Positions 6,720-8,714 of a DNA stretch of 8,714 bases are shown piece by piece. How positions within the stretch are numbered: position 1 is the first letter of the stretch; every line of letters begins with the position of its first letter. Position numbers and translations under genes: made by a program. Location of the stretch: contig CAJWXO010000049.1 in the NCBI GenBank assembly GCA_913049755.1, forward strand, positions 1 to 8,714, read 5' to 3'. This DNA comes from an uncultured Cryomorphaceae bacterium (GTDB taxonomy: Bacteria; Bacteroidota; Bacteroidia; Flavobacteriales; Schleiferiaceae). Under the pieces are notes generated by a model. It was not told the origin of the DNA. It was given only the letters and a program-made list of their open reading frames with translations, and searched no databases.

Positions 6720-7301
6720 ATGCTTGGATTGAAATTACCTACCGACCCTAGATGGGCTCATGCGGTAGAAGAGAATTTAGAAGAAATATTAGTTGATCAT
6801 GCATACTGTGAGCAAAAAGCGGCATCAACAGCAATATCTTTTATTGTTACTTACCCTGAATTGAATGATTTGGTTAAGAGTATGTCAAGTCTCGCTCGTG
6901 AAGAGATGTCCCATTTCGAAATGGTACACAAACTAATACTTGAGAGAAATTGGACTTTAGGTAGAGAGCGTCCAGATTTATATGTCCGTAGGATACTGGA
7001 TTTTTTCCCTAAAGGTGATCATCGAATGAAAAGATTAATATATCGGCTTTTAGTTGCAGCTTTAATTGAAGCTCGAAGCTGCGAGAGATTTAGAGTATTA
7101 TCAGAAAATTTAAAAGATGAGAAACTATCTAATTTTTATTCTAAATTAATGTCCTCCGAGGCCAATCATTATACGATTTTTCTTGGTTTTGCAAGAAAGT
7201 ATGGCAATAGAAAAGAGGTTGATGATTTGTGGAATAGTCTACTGGAATTTGAAGGTAATATAATTCTTGAATTTGCTGAATCAAGGCGTGTTCATGGGTA
7301 A
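6720..7301 (+). CDS. miaE: tRNA-(ms2io6A)-hydroxylase MiaE
   Basis: The product has 193 residues and is cytoplasmic. It hydroxylates the isopentenyl side chain of 2-methylthio-N6-isopentenyladenosine at tRNA position 37, after MiaA and MiaB have acted. It is a non-heme diiron four-helix protein, and ligand motifs occur in order: C30-E31-Q-K-A-A-S, E62-M-S-H65-F-E, L-I-E117-A-R-S-C-E-R-F, and S-E147-A-N-H150-Y. Glu31, Glu62/His65, Glu117 and Glu147/His150 are the expected iron ligands. The length fits the short form common in Bacteroidota; the enterobacterial protein is longer. It is divergent from the transglycosylase gene, with 39 bp between starts, and 48 bp upstream of gcvT in the same direction. 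The ATG at 6720 gives the family-typical N-terminus (MLGLKLPTDPRW). No functional link to its neighbours is apparent. Confidence 0.95.
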   Translation: MLGLKLPTDPRWAHAVEENLEEILVDHAYCEQKAASTAISFIVTYPELNDLVKSMSSLAREEMSHFEMVHKLILERNWTLGRERPDLYVRRILDFFPKGDHRMKRLIYRLLVAALIEARSCERFRVLSENLKDEKLSNFYSKLMSSEANHYTIFLGFARKYGNRKEVDDLWNSLLEFEGNIILEFAESRRVHG

Positions 7302-7310
7302 ACAATCTCT

Positions 7311-7318
7311 TATTTTTG
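7311..7318 (+). promoter_or_regulatory. Putative -7 box for gcvT
   Basis: TATTTTTG fits TAnnTTTG and lies in the 48-bp gap between miaE and gcvT, 31 bases before the gcvT ATG, leaving a normal short leader. There is no clear TTG at -33. It suggests gcvT and the following regulator can be transcribed apart from miaE. Confidence 0.4.
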
Positions 7319-7349
7319 ACTATTAAATATTCTTATAGAACTTTTTACA

Positions 7350-8459
7350 ATGGATGAAGAAAATTTGATCAAGAAGTTATCTCTTGATGCGGCTCACCGA
7401 AACATTGGTGGGAAAATGGTTCCCTTTGCGGGTTATGAAATGCCTATTCAATATGAAGGGGTGATATTAGAACATTTAGCGGTCAGAAAAAATGTTGGTG
7501 TATTTGATGTTTCTCATATGGGAGAATTCCATATTAAAGGACCTGATTCTCTAGATTTTCTTCAATTGGTAACAAGTAATGACGTTTCTAAATTGTCGCC
7601 TGGAAAAATACAGTACACATGTTTTCCAAATTCTAGTGGAGGTATTGTGGATGATTTATTATTGTACTGTCTTGGTATTGAAAGTTATCTCTTAGTCGTG
7701 AATGCCTCGAATATTTCGAAAGATTGGAGTTGGCTCAAACTGAATAAGGGCTCTTACAATATTGAATTAACTAATAGTTCAGACAAAATTTCATTATTTG
7801 CTGTCCAAGGACCTAATTCTACAAAGGCTATAGAGACTTTAACAGATATGAGATTATCAGAACTTTCATATTATACATTTGAAGTAGGTGAGTTTTGCGG
7901 TGTGCCGGATGTTCTTATCTCTGCTACCGGATATACGGGATCTGGGGGTTATGAAATATATGTCCCAAACAACTTTGCTGATTTAATTTGGAAAAGCATA
8001 TTTGCTGCTGGCTCACCCTTAGATATAAAACCTATTGGTTTAGGCGCAAGAGATACATTGAGGTTAGAAATGGGTTATTGCTTGTATGGAAACGATATTG
8101 ATGACTTCACTTCCCCAATAGAGGCAGGATTGAGTTGGATAACTAAATTCAGCAAAAACTTTATTAATTCCAATTCTTTAAAAGTTCAAAAAGAATCTGG
8201 TGTTTCAAAAAAATTAGTTGCTTTTGAACTTGTAGACAGAGGAGTCCCTCGGCAAGGTTATCTGATTTCAGATAATTCAGGAGGCGAAATTGGTGTCGTC
8301 ACTAGTGGAACTATGTCGCCTTCATTAGGTAAAGCTATAGGTATGGGATATGTGCGGTTTGAAAAATCGAAAATTGGATCTGATATTTTCATTGTAGTCA
8401 GGAAGAAGCATCTTCTCGCTAGAATCGTTTCACTACCTTTTTGGAAAGAAGAAAAATAA
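7350..8459 (+). CDS. gcvT: Aminomethyltransferase, glycine cleavage system T protein
   Basis: The product is a 369-residue cytoplasmic protein, full length for the family. It takes the aminomethyl group from lipoyl H-protein and, with tetrahydrofolate, makes 5,10-methylene-THF and ammonia. Visible motifs in order: P-F-A-G-Y-E-M-P-I-Q-Y near 25-35; F-D-V-S-H-M-G-E near 52-59; G-G-I-V-D101-D-L, whose first Asp corresponds to the catalytic Asp of the T protein; A-T-G-Y-T-G near 192-197; G-L-G-A-R-D-T-L-R-L-E near 230-240; R-G-V-P-R-Q-G near 297-303; T-S-G-T-M-S-P-S-L-G near 318-327. TGYTG is followed by Ser-Gly-Gly rather than the Glu-Ala-Gly of E. coli. The gene stands without gcvH or gcvP in view. 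It is followed after 9 bp by an Lrp-type regulator, so the two are probably cotranscribed. Upstream sequence lacks a Shine-Dalgarno motif. Confidence 0.96.
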   Translation: MDEENLIKKLSLDAAHRNIGGKMVPFAGYEMPIQYEGVILEHLAVRKNVGVFDVSHMGEFHIKGPDSLDFLQLVTSNDVSKLSPGKIQYTCFPNSSGGIVDDLLLYCLGIESYLLVVNASNISKDWSWLKLNKGSYNIELTNSSDKISLFAVQGPNSTKAIETLTDMRLSELSYYTFEVGEFCGVPDVLISATGYTGSGGYEIYVPNNFADLIWKSIFAAGSPLDIKPIGLGARDTLRLEMGYCLYGNDIDDFTSPIEAGLSWITKFSKNFINSNSLKVQKESGVSKKLVAFELVDRGVPRQGYLISDNSGGEIGVVTSGTMSPSLGKAIGMGYVRFEKSKIGSDIFIVVRKKHLLARIVSLPFWKEEK

Positions 8460-8468
8460 AAAGTACCC

Positions 8469-8714
8469 ATGGAACAGTTGAAATTGGACCGTATTGACCG
8501 TCAAATTTTAGGGCATCTTCTTTTAGATGCAAGAAAAACTTTTACTGACATAGCAAAAGAATTGAAGGTCTCCTCAGGTACCATTCATGTTAGGGTTAAG
8601 AAAATGGAGAAGGCAGGTGTAATTAGAGGTGCTAGTTTACAATTAGATTACGATACCTTAGGTTATGGATTTATAGCATTTGTAGGGATTTATTTGAATC
8701 GCACCTTAAAGACT
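8469..8714 (+). CDS. Lrp/AsnC-family transcriptional regulator, 3' end outside window
   Basis: The first 82 codons are visible, starting M-E-Q-L-K-L-D-R-I-D-R-Q-I-L. Residues about 5-55 form the winged helix-turn-helix of the Lrp/AsnC family: F-T-D-I-A-K-E-L near 25-32, then V-S-S-G-T-I-H-V-R-V-K-K-M-E as the recognition helix near 34-47, and A-G-V-I closing the wing. The segment from about 60 onward (Y-D-T-L-G-Y-G-F-I-A-F-V-G-I-Y-L) is the entry into the ligand-binding RAM domain, cut by the window edge. These proteins bind DNA as dimers or octamers and respond to amino acids. The gene lies 9 bp after gcvT and is probably in the same transcript, so control of glycine or one-carbon metabolism is possible but unproven. 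Confidence 0.92.
   Translation, partial: MEQLKLDRIDRQILGHLLLDARKTFTDIAKELKVSSGTIHVRVKKMEKAGVIRGASLQLDYDTLGYGFIAFVGIYLNRTLKT

Noticed and set aside
8258..8470. Minus-strand open frame of 70 codons
   Set aside because: It is antisense to the conserved C-terminal domain of gcvT.
1..8714. Mobile element, CRISPR array, tRNA or intrinsic terminator
   Set aside because: No direct-repeat array, terminal inverted repeats, transposase-like frame, tRNA cloverleaf or GC-rich hairpin with U-tract was seen on reading both strands.

Overview
The window reads as a compact chromosomal segment of a low-GC member of the Bacteroidota, probably Flavobacteriales-like. Four things support this. Putative promoters carry the Bacteroidota -7 box TAnnTTTG, and starts lack clear Shine-Dalgarno sequences. 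The protein styles also fit: a short MiaE, an Lrp-type regulator with a typical Bacteroidota N-terminus, and an MBOAT protein ending in PFIYFQF. Finally, the gene mix is core and housekeeping rather than phage or plasmid. There is no rRNA, tRNA, CRISPR array, IS element or integrase. Assignment below phylum level is not secure.

Layout. (1) Positions 1-340, minus strand: 5' part of a lipoprotein with one CxxCH heme site, cut by the window edge. (2) Positions 341-462: a short divergent intergenic region with a putative promoter and a 10-bp palindrome; it is the longest gene-free stretch. (3) Positions 463-5454, plus strand: a tightly packed four-gene unit. It encodes an exported LysM protein with a degenerate lytic-transglycosylase-like domain, a membrane-anchored SGNH protein, a secreted SGNH paralogue, and a polytopic MBOAT O-acyltransferase. 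Junctions are a 6-bp gap, an 8-bp overlap and a TGATG stop/start. (4) Positions 5451-6680, minus strand: an MltF-like lytic transglycosylase, convergent with the MBOAT gene and overlapping it by 4 bp. (5) Positions 6720-7301, plus: miaE, tRNA hydroxylase. (6) Positions 7350-8459, plus: gcvT, followed 9 bp later by the start of an Lrp/AsnC regulator that runs off the window.

How the genes may work together. MBOAT plus SGNH is the known two-part logic for moving an acetyl group across the inner membrane and onto a periplasmic or extracellular polymer (PatA/PatB on peptidoglycan, AlgI with AlgJ/AlgX on alginate). The LysM gene in the same unit, and an active-looking lytic transglycosylase next door, favour peptidoglycan as the polymer. 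One MBOAT plus two SGNH proteins resembles the Neisseria PatA/PatB/Ape1 set, so one SGNH protein may be a transferase and the other an esterase. That assignment is inference. The most interesting signal is the cassette's first gene: its N-terminal domain aligns without gaps to the catalytic domain of the neighbouring transglycosylase, but has Gln where the catalytic Glu should be. It may be a non-catalytic peptidoglycan reader for an O-acetylation machine. The rest of the window (miaE, gcvT, lrp) looks ordinary.
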